From contig NW_027490441.1 of assembly GCF_050948175.1 (NCBI RefSeq), positions 217,122 through 281,121 of the forward strand: a stretch of 64,000 nt of DNA, written 5' to 3'. The translations under genes and the position numbers were made by a program. Positions within the stretch are counted from its first letter, which is position 1. The number at the start of each line of letters is the position of its first letter. Under the pieces are notes generated by a model, which did not search any database, had not been told where the DNA came from, and saw only the letters and a program-made list of their open reading frames with translations. The stretch comes from Xylocopa sonorina. Its lineage: Eukaryota > Arthropoda > Insecta > Hymenoptera > Apidae. Of this stretch, positions 22,680 to 33,400 are shown in pieces.

Positions 22680-22985
22680 CATATGCTGAACATCTACTGA
22701 CATCTAACGGTTCTAATTTGTATGAAAGCACAGGTTCGCCATTGCCAAATGTGATCCTGCGTCATTGCTGAGGATATTCATGAATGGAGCTATGATACGC
22801 GTGTCACCATGGTGTTGGTTCTGCGCGATTCGCTTGTCTAGAACGTGCTGGTAACACGTTCTGGCATTTTAGTCAACGAATCCGGTCACAGATGACTACG
22901 AATCAGTAGACACTCCTCGGAAGTGGCAATATAGTGCCGGCATGGTGTCGCTACCATCTTGCCGTTTGTTATCTGGGATGCTTTT
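22680..22985. other. GC-richer patch with a hairpin
   Basis: A second patch of mixed composition. It holds AGAACGTG (22,840-22,847) and CACGTTCT (22,855-22,862), a perfect 8-bp inverted repeat around a 7-base loop. No coding potential is seen and its origin is unknown. Confidence 0.35.
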
Positions 22986-23042
22986 TAGTGCATTATTCGG
23001 AATTTAATTTGAACACATAGCTACTTAATCGCGAATTTGTAT

Positions 23043-23046
23043 GTAC
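23043..23046. other. Empty site (GTAC) of the LTR in the opposite arm
   Basis: The left arm of palindrome B reads TATGTACATAATTATACATG without interruption. In the right arm the mirrored GTAC at 63,023-63,026 is followed directly by the LTR end TGTGACGG. This is therefore the pre-insertion sequence. Confidence 0.85.
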
Positions 23047-23895
23047 ATAATTATACATGACTGCATAAAAAGGATATCATATACTTTTATAATCAGTGCG
23101 ATATAAGAATATAAAACGAAGAACTACCCACTCCCATCAGGAGTAAAAACAATGTTTGGTACGCAAAGTTCATTGTAAAATATAATCAAGCAGTTAATAT
23201 ATCAAATCACAGCACACAATAAATCACTGAATGTATAACGATATGAATAGTAAGAAAAACATATTTACCTGTTAGATGTTTATAAATTCAAATTTAAAAG
23301 TCCAAGTCACATTTAATATATTATTGTTTAACAAGGTGATTTAATGTTGTTTCAAGTAGGCGTGCAGAACTAACTCGTACTTCTGTCAATGTAATTTCAT
23401 TCGAAAAATACAAAGGATAAGAGGAAATATTCTCCAATATATAACATACATAAACCAACGGATGCAAGAGAGAACACTCGATCTCGGTATAACGAGACCG
23501 GGGCGTCATCCTGCAGTAATCGTATAACGCCTGTTCCGAGATGGTGTAGAGAGGGAATGTGGAGGGTGAAAAGCATAAAATAACAACAATGTAACTAAAG
23601 AGAAAGAGAAAGAAAATATGTGGAAGCATTGCATTTATTAAGAGGAAATCCTAGAAATATCAAACAACAGATTATATACCATACTGTAAGGGTAAGGTAC
23701 AACGAAATAGACGATATCGTGAGAGAAACTAAAAAAATCGAGAAACTTAAAGAGAAAATAATAATTTAGATTGAGCGAATCAATATCACTGATCCCGGCA
23801 AGCTTAATGGAAAACGCATAACGATGAATCGGTTAGAGTATAAGATAGATGTTGGTCGCGGTTTGAGTGGCCCTGGGAATCCTTTGCCCGCATCA

Positions 23896-23930
23896 GGGCA
23901 GGCAGTAGGATGGTGGAGGGCCTGCCCTCC
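23896..23930. other. GC-rich hairpin at the arm/satellite border
   Basis: GGAGGGC (23,915-23,921) and GCCCTCC (23,924-23,930) form a perfect 7-bp stem with a 2-base loop; GGGCAGGC (23,896-23,903) also pairs with GCCTGCCC (23,920-23,927). The block stands out from AT-rich surroundings, lies where unique DNA meets the first edge monomer, and is preserved in the other arm at about 62,139-62,173. Confidence 0.7.
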
Positions 23931-23944
23931 TGTTGCTTGGATCT

Positions 23945-24640
23945 ATAGAATTCTCATTCTTTTGTAGAGTAGAAGCAGATAATTATAATGCTTTTCATAG
24001 AAGATTAAAGACTACTTAATTCGAAACGTTGAAATGAGATGAGTCATGGCATGGTATGATGCATTAGTACTCTATTCTCTCGACATGTAGACACTACGAA
24101 GGGCAATCCTGTTGCATGGAGCTGTGGAATTTACATTCTTATGAAGTTTTAAAGCAGATAAGCATAGAGCTATGCATTAGAGATTACAGCATTCTTACTT
24201 TGAAACGATGAAATGGGATGCGCCAGCGCATTGCATGGAGAATTCTAGCTCGATTGCTTTAACAAACAGAAACTACGGAGCGCCATGCCGTTGTATGGAA
24301 TTATATAGTTCACATTCTATTGAAGACCTCTAACAGTTAAGCATACTGTTATGGATATATGATTACAGATTCTTTGCTTTGAAACGTGTAAATGAGATGC
24401 GTCATTGCGCTGCATGAAGTATTAGAAATGTCTTGCTTGGTCACGTAGAGATCTGGAAACGATATTCTGTTGCAAGTAAGTATAGGATTCACATCCTTCT
24501 AAGGTCTAGATGCAGACAAATGTAACATATTGCATAGAACATTGCAATTTACCATGAATCAATGAAATGACTTGCGACATCGATCTGAATAAAGTAATAG
24601 AACTTTATTGCTTTGACAAGTAGATATCTAAAAACGCTAT
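23945..24640 (+). repeat. Divergent edge satellite, palindrome B left
   Basis: About four old monomers of roughly 170-178 bp with recognisable landmarks (GAAATGAGATG, CGTAGAGATCTGGAAACG) and the edge signature AGCAGATAAGCATA also seen next to palindrome A. They are much more diverged from one another than core monomers, as expected at a satellite edge that escapes homogenisation. Confidence 0.8.
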
Positions 24641-27600
24641 TCCCCTGCAAGGGAGTGTAGGGTTCACATTCGCTGCGTGAGATTTACATTCCTTCGAAGT
24701 GCTGACGAGATATAATTAACACGATGCATTGATTTACATTTCAACAAAAAACATAGAAATATGATGCAACATCGCACTTTATGTAGCATTAGAACTCTAA
24801 TGCTTCAATATCTGGTCATCTAGAAGCGCTATTCCGTAGCAAGGAAGTGTGAGATTTACATTCCTCTGAAGCGTTGCCGATATATACATAACGCGTTACA
24901 TACAAATACATCTTGTCATTTTTCACAGAAATCATCTGCGAAATCGCGTTTAACGAAGCATTACAACTCTACTGCCCCGACGCGTAGCCATCTGCAAGCT
25001 ATATTCCGTAGCAAGGAAGTGCGGTGTCTACATTCATTTGGAGTGTATACGAGGTATACATAACACTTCGCAATGAATATTATATCTTATCATGAAACAT
25101 AGAAATTAGATGCGAAATCGCGTTTGAAGAAGCATTAGAATTCTATTGCTCCGATACGTAGATATCTGGAATCGCTACTTGCTAGCAAGGAAGTGTGACA
25201 TCTACATTCTTTTGAAGGGTAGACGAGGTATACATAACACTTCGCAATGAATACTATATCTTATCATGAAACATAGAAATGAGATGCGATATCACGTTTT
25301 AAGAAGCATTATAAACCTATTTCTTCGATACGATGACATCTGCAAACGCTATTTCCTAGCAGGGATGTGTCGCATTTACATTACTTTGAAGTGAATACGA
25401 GGTATACGTAACACCCCACATTGAATATTATATCTTATTATGAAACATAGAAATGAGATGCGATTTCGCGTTTTAAGAAGCATTAGAACCCTATTGCTTC
25501 GATACGTAGACATCTGGAAGCGTAATTTCCTAGCAAGGAAGTGTCGCATTTGCATTCATTTGAAGTGCACGCGAGGAATGAGATACTCCTCGCAATGAAT
25601 ATTGTATCTTATCATGAAACATAGAATTGAGATGCGATATCGCGCTTTAAGAAGCATTAGAACTCTATTGCTGTGATACATAGACATCTGCAAACGCTAT
25701 TTCCTAGCAAGGAAGTGTCGCATTTACATTCTTTTGAAGTGAGTACGAGGTATACACGACACTTCGCAGTGTATATTATATCTTATCATGAAACATAGAA
25801 ATGAGATGCGATATCGCGTTTTAAAAAGCATTAGAACTCTATTGCTGCGATACGTCCACATGTGGAATCGTAGTTTCCTAGAAAGGAAGTGACGCATTTA
25901 CGTTCATTTGAAGTGTAGACGAGGAATACATAACACTTCGCAATGAATATTATATCTAATCATGAAACATAGAAATGAGATGCGATATCGCGTTTTAACC
26001 AGCATTGGAAATCCATTGCTGTGTTACGTAGACATCTGCCAACGCTATCTCTAACAAGGAAGTGTCGCATTTACATTCTTTTGAAAGGAATACGAGGTAT
26101 ACATGACACTTCGCAATGAATATTATATCTTATCATGAATCGTAGATACGAGATGCGATATGACGATTTAAGAAGCATTAGAAATCTATTGGTTCGATAC
26201 GTAGACATCTGCAAACGCTACTTCCTAGCAAGAAAGTGTCGCATTTACATTCTTTTGAAGTGAATACGAGGTATACATAACACTGCACAATGAATATTAT
26301 ATATTGTCATGAAACATAGTAATGAGAAGCGATATCGCGTTTTGAGAAGCATTAGAACTCTAATGCTACCATACGTAGACAACTGCAAACGCTACTTCCT
26401 AGCAAGGAAGTGTCGCATTTTCATTCTTTTGAAAGGAATACGAGGTATACATGACACTTCGCAATGAATATTATATCTTATCATGAAACGTAGATACGAG
26501 ATGCGATATGACGATTTAAGTAGCATTAGAAATCTATTGGTTCGATACGTAGACATCTGCAAACGCTGCTTCCTAGCCTCGGAAGTGTCGCATTTACATT
26601 CCTTTGAAGTGAATACGAGGTATACATAACACTCCACAATGAATATTATATCTTATCATGAAACATAGAAATGGGATGCGATATGACGATTTAAGAAGCA
26701 CTAGAATTCTACTGCTACGATACGTAGACATCTGCAAACGCCATTTCCTGGCAAGGAAGTGTCTCGTTTACATTCTTTTGAAGTGACTACGAGGTATACA
26801 TGACACTTCGCAATGAATATTATATCTTATCAGGAAACTTAGATATGGGATGCGATATGACGACTTAAGATGCATTTGAAATCTATTGGTTCGATACTTA
26901 GACATCTGCAAAGCAAGGAAGTGTCGCATTTACATTCTTTTGAAAGGAATGCGAGGTATACATGACACTTCGCAATGAACATTATATCTTATAAGGAAAC
27001 TTAGATATGAGATGCGATATGACAATTTAGGAAGCATTAGAACTCTATTGCTTCGATACATAGATATCTGCAAACGCTATTTCCTAGCAAGGAAGTGTCG
27101 CATTTACATTCAATTGAAGTGTATGCGAGGTATACATAGCATTCCACAATGAATATTATATCTTATCATAAAAAATAGAAATGGGATGTTATATGGCGAT
27201 TTAAGGAGCAATAGAAATCTATTGCTTCGATACGTAGACATCTGCAAACGCTACTTCCTAGCAAGGAAGTGTCCCATTTACATTCATTTTATGTGTATGC
27301 GAGGTATACATGACACTTCGCAATGAATATTATATCTTAACATGAAACAAAGAAATGAGATGCGATATGACGATTTAAGAAGCACTAGAATTCTACTGCT
27401 TCGATACGTAGACATCTGCAAACGCTATTTCCTAGCAAGGAAGTGTCGCATGTACACTCAATTGAAGTGTATGCGAGGTATACATGATACTTCGCAATGA
27501 ATATTATCTATTATCATGAAACATAGTAATGAGTAGCGATATCGCGTTTTGAGAAGCATTAGAACTCTAATGCTACGGTACGTAGACATCTGCAAACGCT

Positions 27601-29178
27601 ATTTCCTAGCCAGGAAGTGTCGCATTTACATTCATTTTATGTGTATGCGAGGTATACATGATACTTCGCAATGAATATTATATGTTATCAGGAGACGTAG
27701 ATATAACATGCGATATGACGATTTAAGAAGTATTAGAACTCTATTGCTTCTATACGTAGACATCTGCAAACGTTATTTCGTAGCAAGGAAGTGGTGTATT
27801 TACATTCATTTGAAGTGTATGCGAGGTTTTCATGACACTTCGCAATGAATATTATATCTTAACATGAAACATAGAAATGAGATGCGATATGACGATTTAA
27901 GAAGCACTAGAATTCTACAACTTCGATACGTAGACATCTGGAAACGCTATTTCCTAGCATGGAAGTGTCGCATTTACATTCTTCTGAAGTGAATACGAGG
28001 TATACATAACACTGCACAATGAATATTATATATTATCATGAAACAGGAATGAGTAGCGATATCGCGTTTTGAGAAGCATTGAAACTCTAATGCTACGATA
28101 CGTAGACATCTGCAAGCGCTATTTCCTAGCAAGGAAGTGTCGCATTTACATTCTTTTGAAAGGAATACGAGGTATACATGACACTTCGCAATGAATATTT
28201 TATCTTATCATGAATCGTAGATACGAGATGCGATATGACGATTTAAGAAGCACTAGAATTCTACTGCTTCGATACGTAGACATCTGCAAACGCTATTTCC
28301 TAGCAAGGAAGTGTCGCATGTACACTCAATTGAAGTGTATGCGAGGTATACATGATACTTCGCAATGAATATTATCTATTATCATGAAACATAGTAATGA
28401 GTAGCGATATCGCGTTTTGAGAAGCATTAGAACTCTAATGCTACGGTACGTAGACATCTGCAAACGCTATTTCCTAGCCAGGAAGTGTCGCATTTACATT
28501 CATTTTATGTGTATGCGAGGTATACATGATACTTCGCAATGAATATTATATGTTATCAGGAGACGTAGATATAACATGCGATATGACGATTTAAGAAGTA
28601 TTAGAACTCTATTGCTTCTATACGTAGACATCTGCAAACGTTATTTCGTAGCAAGGAAGTGGTGTATTTACATTCATTTGAAGTGTATGCGAGGTTTTCA
28701 TGACACTTCGCAATGAATATTATATCTTAACATGAAACATAGAAATGAGATGCGATATGACGATTTAAGAAGCACTAGAATTCTACAACTTCGATACGTA
28801 GACATCTGGAAACGCTATTTCCTAGCATGGAAGTGTCGCATTTACATTCTTCTGAAGTGAATACGAGGTATACATAACACTGCACAATGAATATTATATA
28901 TTATCATGAAACAGGAATGAGTAGCGATATCGCGTTTTGAGAAGCATTGAAACTCTAATGCTACGATACGTAGACATCTGCAAGCGCTATTTCCTAGCAA
29001 GGAAGTGTCGCATTTACATTCATTTGAACTGAATGCGAGGTATAGATAACACTCAACAATTGATATTATATCTTATCACGAAACATAGAAATGAGATGCG
29101 ATATGGCGTTTTGAGGGGCATTAGTACTCTATAGCTTCGATACAGAGATATCTGGGAACGTAATTTCCTAGAAAGGAA
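24641..29178 (+). repeat. 174-bp satellite array, forward orientation, palindrome B
   Basis: About 26 monomers of the same family, with a variant ATATGACGATTTAAGAAGCA common here in place of ATATCGCGTTTTAAGAAGCA. It ends within a monomer at TTTCCTAGAAAGGAA, where the non-satellite island begins. It is far shorter than its reverse partner (30,579-61,440). Confidence 0.93.
27363..29021 (+). repeat. Direct duplication of a five-monomer block (868-bp offset)
   Basis: The stretch from CGATATGACGATTT at 27,363 recurs at 28,231, an 868-bp offset, that is five monomers. The match runs about 790 bp with essentially no mismatches that I can find and ends near 29,021, where CATTC is followed by ATTTGAACTG instead of TTTTGAAAGG. 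It looks like a recent unequal exchange. Confidence 0.88.
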
Positions 29179-29184
29179 CCTCCT

Positions 29185-29509
29185 CGCACCCCCCAGCATC
29201 AACCCCTGGACGCATGCAGCCAGCCTAACTCGCCTGCAGAACCAGCAACTGGAAGTGTTCGCGCGCGCATACCTGCACGCGCTCACTCACACCGAGTTCC
29301 GCTGCCTCACTCGCACCGCCGAGTATACCTGTCTCGCTCGTACCGGGCACCAGTGTCTCACTCGCACCACCGAGTATACCTGTCTCGCCCGCACCAAGGA
29401 CGGGCAGCCCTATCTCCCTCGCACCGAGGATTCCGTCCTGCAGGAAGACGTAGCCGCAGCCCATCACCTGAATGGGGTCTTTTCCAATTCCGGAAACAGG
29501 ATCTGCTAG
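29185..29509 (+). CDS. Open frame with 17-residue repeats, unknown, partial
   Basis: An uninterrupted frame runs from the satellite junction to TAG at 29,509; there is no ATG, only a GTG at 29,255, so if real it is a fragment or an exon. It begins LAPPSINPWTHAASL, then TRLQNQQLEVFARAY, and then holds two copies of a 17-residue unit beginning CLTRTxEYTCLART, with a third degenerate one. Third codon positions are strongly G/C in this frame, unlike the surrounding satellite, which argues for past coding. I recognise no family. The repeat alone could also produce a fortuitous open frame on either strand (the minus-strand frame 29,225-29,467 is open too). Confidence 0.3.
29288..29400 (+). repeat. 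51-bp minisatellite, two units plus a partial
   Basis: The unit starting TGCCTCACTCGCACCGCCGA is repeated after 51 bp as TGTCTCACTCGCACCACCGA; a third, degraded unit follows (CCCTATCTCCCTCGCACCGA, about 29,407). The period is a multiple of three and keeps the open frame. Confidence 0.8.
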
Positions 29510-29594
29510 AACCTATATTTTACTTCTAAGCTAGGACATACATACCATATCATGACGCATATATAAGAATTCCTAGATCTAAGTTACACTAAGT

Positions 29595-29765
29595 AAGATG
29601 CGTCCGGCCAGCGGCATGCGCCGCTAGCCCCATCACGAGCCGCGAGTCCCCACACGCTGGACCGCGCGTTCTCCGCCTCGAGATGCGAGTCCCCCACTCG
29701 CGGGACCGCGATCTCCCTACCGCGAGCCTCCGCGACCGTAGCGCCCCGCGAACCGAGGAGGTCCA
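29595..29765. other. GC-rich block, CpG-dense, unidentified
   Basis: Very high in CpG (CGCGAGTCC, ACCGCGATC, GTAGCGCCCCGCG), with imperfect internal repeats of CGCGAGTCCCC/GCGAGTCCCCC. Short open frames exist on both strands but none is convincing. It may be a promoter-like CpG-dense segment or a fragment of a structural gene. Confidence 0.4.
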
Positions 29766-29999
29766 GTTCTTGTATACTTTAAACCTAGAATATATTTTAT
29801 TTTTACTTTTACTATATCCAAGTACAAGTTCTTTTACCAAGTCTACTATTTCCACATCCATTAATTTTATCAAGTGTTAACAATACTAGTTCTACTTTTA
29901 ACATTACATTTAACTACGAATACTTCCACGGGTTCTTCCATACAACTGGGGTTGCTCTTCATCAAATTGAAGGTGTATAGAAATCGGCTTTGTGACGAT
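29766..29999. other. AT-rich stretch of the island, nothing recognised
   Basis: Pyrimidine-rich runs such as TTTATTTTTACTTTTACTAT and no open frame of note. If the neighbours are exons, this could be intron. Confidence 0.5.
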
Positions 30000-30137
30000 G
30001 AGACCGCCGCTTATCCTTCAGATCTTAGTCGAAAGTACAGAAAAACCTGGTGAATGAATCGTGCTTCCGGTTTGCGAAGAACACGACGTGCGGGTAGGAA
30101 GCATTTCATACGATCACTTGTGCGTGAATATTTGTAG

Positions 30138-30416
30138 GGTGTTCCGAGAGTCCTCGTATACCAGCAACCTGCCTTCGCACCAGTCCAGACGCCGCTTTTC
30201 GAAGCGACCGTCGACGCTTCCGATCCAGACACCACGACGCATCACGCCGATTCTGCCACATTCAGCGTCATCGCTGAATTCCGACCGCCGTCCTTGTCTT
30301 CGCTGGCGACTGATCGAGATTTCCGTAGCAGCCAACAGAACGAAATCCGCTACGATCCCAGCGAACGATCCTCCACGCCGTTTCTACGTACAAATCGAGA
30401 GAGAAGTCATCGAAAG
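30138..30416 (+). CDS. Possible orphan exon, 93 codons, unknown
   Basis: Bounded by a plausible acceptor (ATTTGTAG before 30,138) and donor (AAAG|GTAGGG at 30,417), this 279-bp stretch is open in one frame, phase 0 at both ends. Its translation starts GVPRVLVYQQPAFAPVQTPL, contains ATFSVIAEFRPPSL, and ends RTNRERSHRK. A second plus-strand frame is also open from 30,061 to 30,420, and minus-strand frames overlap, so coding is not proven. Composition (Pro, Ser, Thr, Asp, Arg rich) suggests a disordered region. No family recognised and no neighbouring exon identified. Confidence 0.22.
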
Positions 30417-33400
30417 GTAGGGTCATTCCCTTATTATCGCGAGTGTTTTCGCTAGTGTCATGTCAGCCGAAATTGTCGGACCCGGTCTTAACGCGTTCCC
30501 GCGGACCGAATTACCGAAAAATAGGCTCGCGTCGTAAAGCCTCCGGAGCAACGGAAAATAGTTTCGCCGGACGTGACACCTCGAATTCACTTCAAAAGAA
30601 TGTAAATGCGACACTACTTTGCTAGGAAATTACGTTTCCAGATGTCTACGTACCGAAGCAACAGAGTTCTAATGTTTCTTAAAACGCGATATCGCATCTC
30701 ATTTCTATGTTTCATGATAAGATATAATATTCATTGTGCAGTGTTATGTATATCTCGCCTACACTTCAAATGAATGTAAATGCGATACTTCCTTCCTAGG
30801 AAATAGCGTTTGCAGATGTCTACGTACCGATGCAATAGAGTTCTAATGCTTCTTAAGACGCGAAATCGCATATCATTTCTATGTTTCGTGATAAGATATA
30901 TTATTCATTGCGAAGTGTCATGTATACCTCGTATTCACTTCAAAAGAATGTAAACGCGACTATTCCTTGCTAGGAAATAGCGTTTGCAGATGCCTACGTA
31001 TCGTAGCAATAGAGTTCTAATGCTTCTTAAAACGAGATGTCGCATTTCATTTCTATGTTTCATGATAAGATATAATATTCATTGCGAAGTGTCTTGTATA
31101 CCTCGTATTCACTTCAAAAGAATGTAAATGCGACATTTACATGCTAGGAAATAGCGTTTGCAGATGTCTACGTATCGTAGCAATAGCGTACTAATGCTTC
31201 TTAAAGCGAGATGTCGCATTTCATTCCTATGTTTCGTGATAAGATATAATATTCATTGTAGAGTGTTATGTATACCTCGTATTCACTTCAAAAGAATGTA
31301 AATGCGACACTTCCATGCTAGGAAATAGCGCTTGTAGATGTCTACGTATCGTAGCAATAGAGTTCTAATGCTTCTTAGTTCGCGATATCGCATCTCACTT
31401 CTATGCTTCATGATTGGATATAATATTCATTGCGAAGTGTCATGTATACCTCGTATTCACTTCAAAAGAATGTAAATGCGACACTTGCATGCTAGGAAAT
31501 AGCGTTTGCAGATGTCTACTTATCGTAGCGATAGAGTTCTAATGCTACTTAAAACGAGATGTTGCATTTCATTTCTATGTTTCGAGATAAGATATAATAT
31601 TCATTGTGGAGTGTTATGTATACCTCGTATTCACTTCAATGGAATGTAATTGCGACATTTCCTTGCTAGGAAATATTGTTTGCAGATGTCTACGTATCGT
31701 AGCAATAGAGTTCTAATGCTTCTTAAAACGCGATATCGCATCTCACTTCTATGTTTCATGATATGATATAATATTCATTGCGAAGTGTCATGTATATCTC
31801 GTATTCACTTCAAAAGAATGTAAATGCGACACTTCCATGCTAGGAAATAGCATTTGCAGATGTCTACGTATCGTAGCAATAGAGTTTTAATGCTACTTAA
31901 AACGAGATGTTGCATTTCATTTCTATGTTTCGAGATAAGATATAATATTCATTGTGAAGTGTTATGTATACCTCGTATTCACTTCAAAACGATGTAAGTG
32001 CCACACTTCCGTGCTAGGAAATAGCGTTTGCAGATGTCTGCGTATCGTAGCGATAGAGTACTAATTCTTATTAAAACGAGATGTCGCATTTCATTTCTAT
32101 GTTTCGTAATAAGATGTAATATTCATTGTGGAGTGTTATGTATACCTCGTATTCACTCCAAAAGGATGTAAGTGCGACACTTCTTTGCTATGAAATATTG
32201 TTTGCAGATGTCTACGTATCGTAGCAATGGAGTTCTAGTGCTTCTTAAATCACGATATCGCATCTGATTTCAATGTTTCGTGATAAGGTATAATATTCAT
32301 TACGAAATGTCATGTATACCTCGTATTCACGTCAAAAGAATGTAAATGCGAAACACATATGCTAGGAAATATTGTTTGCAGATGTCTACGTATCATAGCA
32401 ATAGAGTACTAATGCTTCTTAGAACGAGATGTCGTATTTCATTTCTATGTTTCATAATAAGATATAATATTCATTGTGTAATGTTATGTATACCTCGTAT
32501 TGACTTCAATGGAATGTAATTGCGACATTTCCTTGCTTGGAAATATTGTTTGCAGATGTCTACGTATATTAGCAATAGAGTTCTAATGCTTCTCAAAATG
32601 CGATATAGCACCTCATTCCTATGTTTCATGATAAGATATAATATTCATTGCGAAGTGTCATGTATATCTCGTATTCAGTTCAAAAGAATGTAAATGCGAC
32701 ACTTCCATGCTAGGAAGTAGCGTTTGCAGATGTCTACGTATCGTAGCAATAGAGTTCTAATGCTTCTTAAAACGCGATATCGCATCTCACTTCTATGTTT
32801 CATGATAAGATATAATATTCATTGCGAAGTGTCATGTATACCTCGTATTCACTTCAAAAGAATGTAAATGCGACACTTCCATGCTAGGAAGTAGCGTTTG
32901 CACATGTCAACGTATATTAGCAATAGAGTTCTAATGCTTCTTAAAACGCGATATCGCATCTCACTTCTATGTTTCATGATAAGATATAATATTCATTGCG
33001 AAGTGTCATGTATACTTCGCATTCACTACAACAGAATGTAATTGCGACACTTCCGTGCTAGCTAATAGCGTTTCCAGATGTCTACGTATCGTAGCAATAG
33101 AGTTCTAGTGCTTCTTAGTATGCGATATCGCATCTCACTTCTATGCTTCATGATAGGATATAATATTCATTGCGAAGTGTCATGTATACCTCGTATTCAC
33201 TTCAAAAGAATGTAAAAGCGACACTTGCATGCTAGGAAATAGCGTTTGCAGATGTCTACTTATCGTAGCGATAGAGTTCCAATGCTACTTAAAACGAGAT
33301 GTTGCATTTCATTTCTATGTTTCGAGATAAGATATAATATTCATTGTGGAGTGTTACGTATACCTCGTATTCACTTCAATGGAATGTAATTGCGACATTT

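Larger units (their letters stand above)
23043..24600. repeat. Palindrome B, left arm
   Basis: Pairs with 61,469-63,026 in reverse complement; coordinates sum to 86,069 at both ends of the unique part, so there is almost no net indel over about 850 bp. Mismatches run at a few per hundred bases, more than in palindrome A. It holds AT-rich unique DNA to about 23,870, a GC-rich boundary hairpin, then divergent edge satellite. The minus-strand open frame at 23,321-23,629 is not conserved: the mirrored copy has a stop in the same frame near 62,547, so I do not call it a gene. The arm may extend left of 23,043, but its partner would lie beyond the LTR and the window end. Confidence 0.92.
29179..30578. 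other. Non-satellite island at the centre of palindrome B
   Basis: About 1.4 kb of single-copy DNA separates the forward and reverse satellite blocks. It is much richer in GC than the satellite in three parts (29,179-29,510, 29,590-29,765, 30,000-30,578), with AT-rich DNA between 29,766 and 29,999 and a short AT stretch at 29,511-29,590. It could be the ancestral spacer of the inverted duplication, a captured fragment, or internal sequence of a foldback-type element. No transposase or reverse transcriptase motif is visible. Confidence 0.75.

Noticed and set aside
23321..23629. 102-residue minus-strand open frame in the palindrome B arm
   Set aside because: The mirrored copy near 62,450-62,760 has a TAG stop in the same frame, and composition follows AT-rich DNA.
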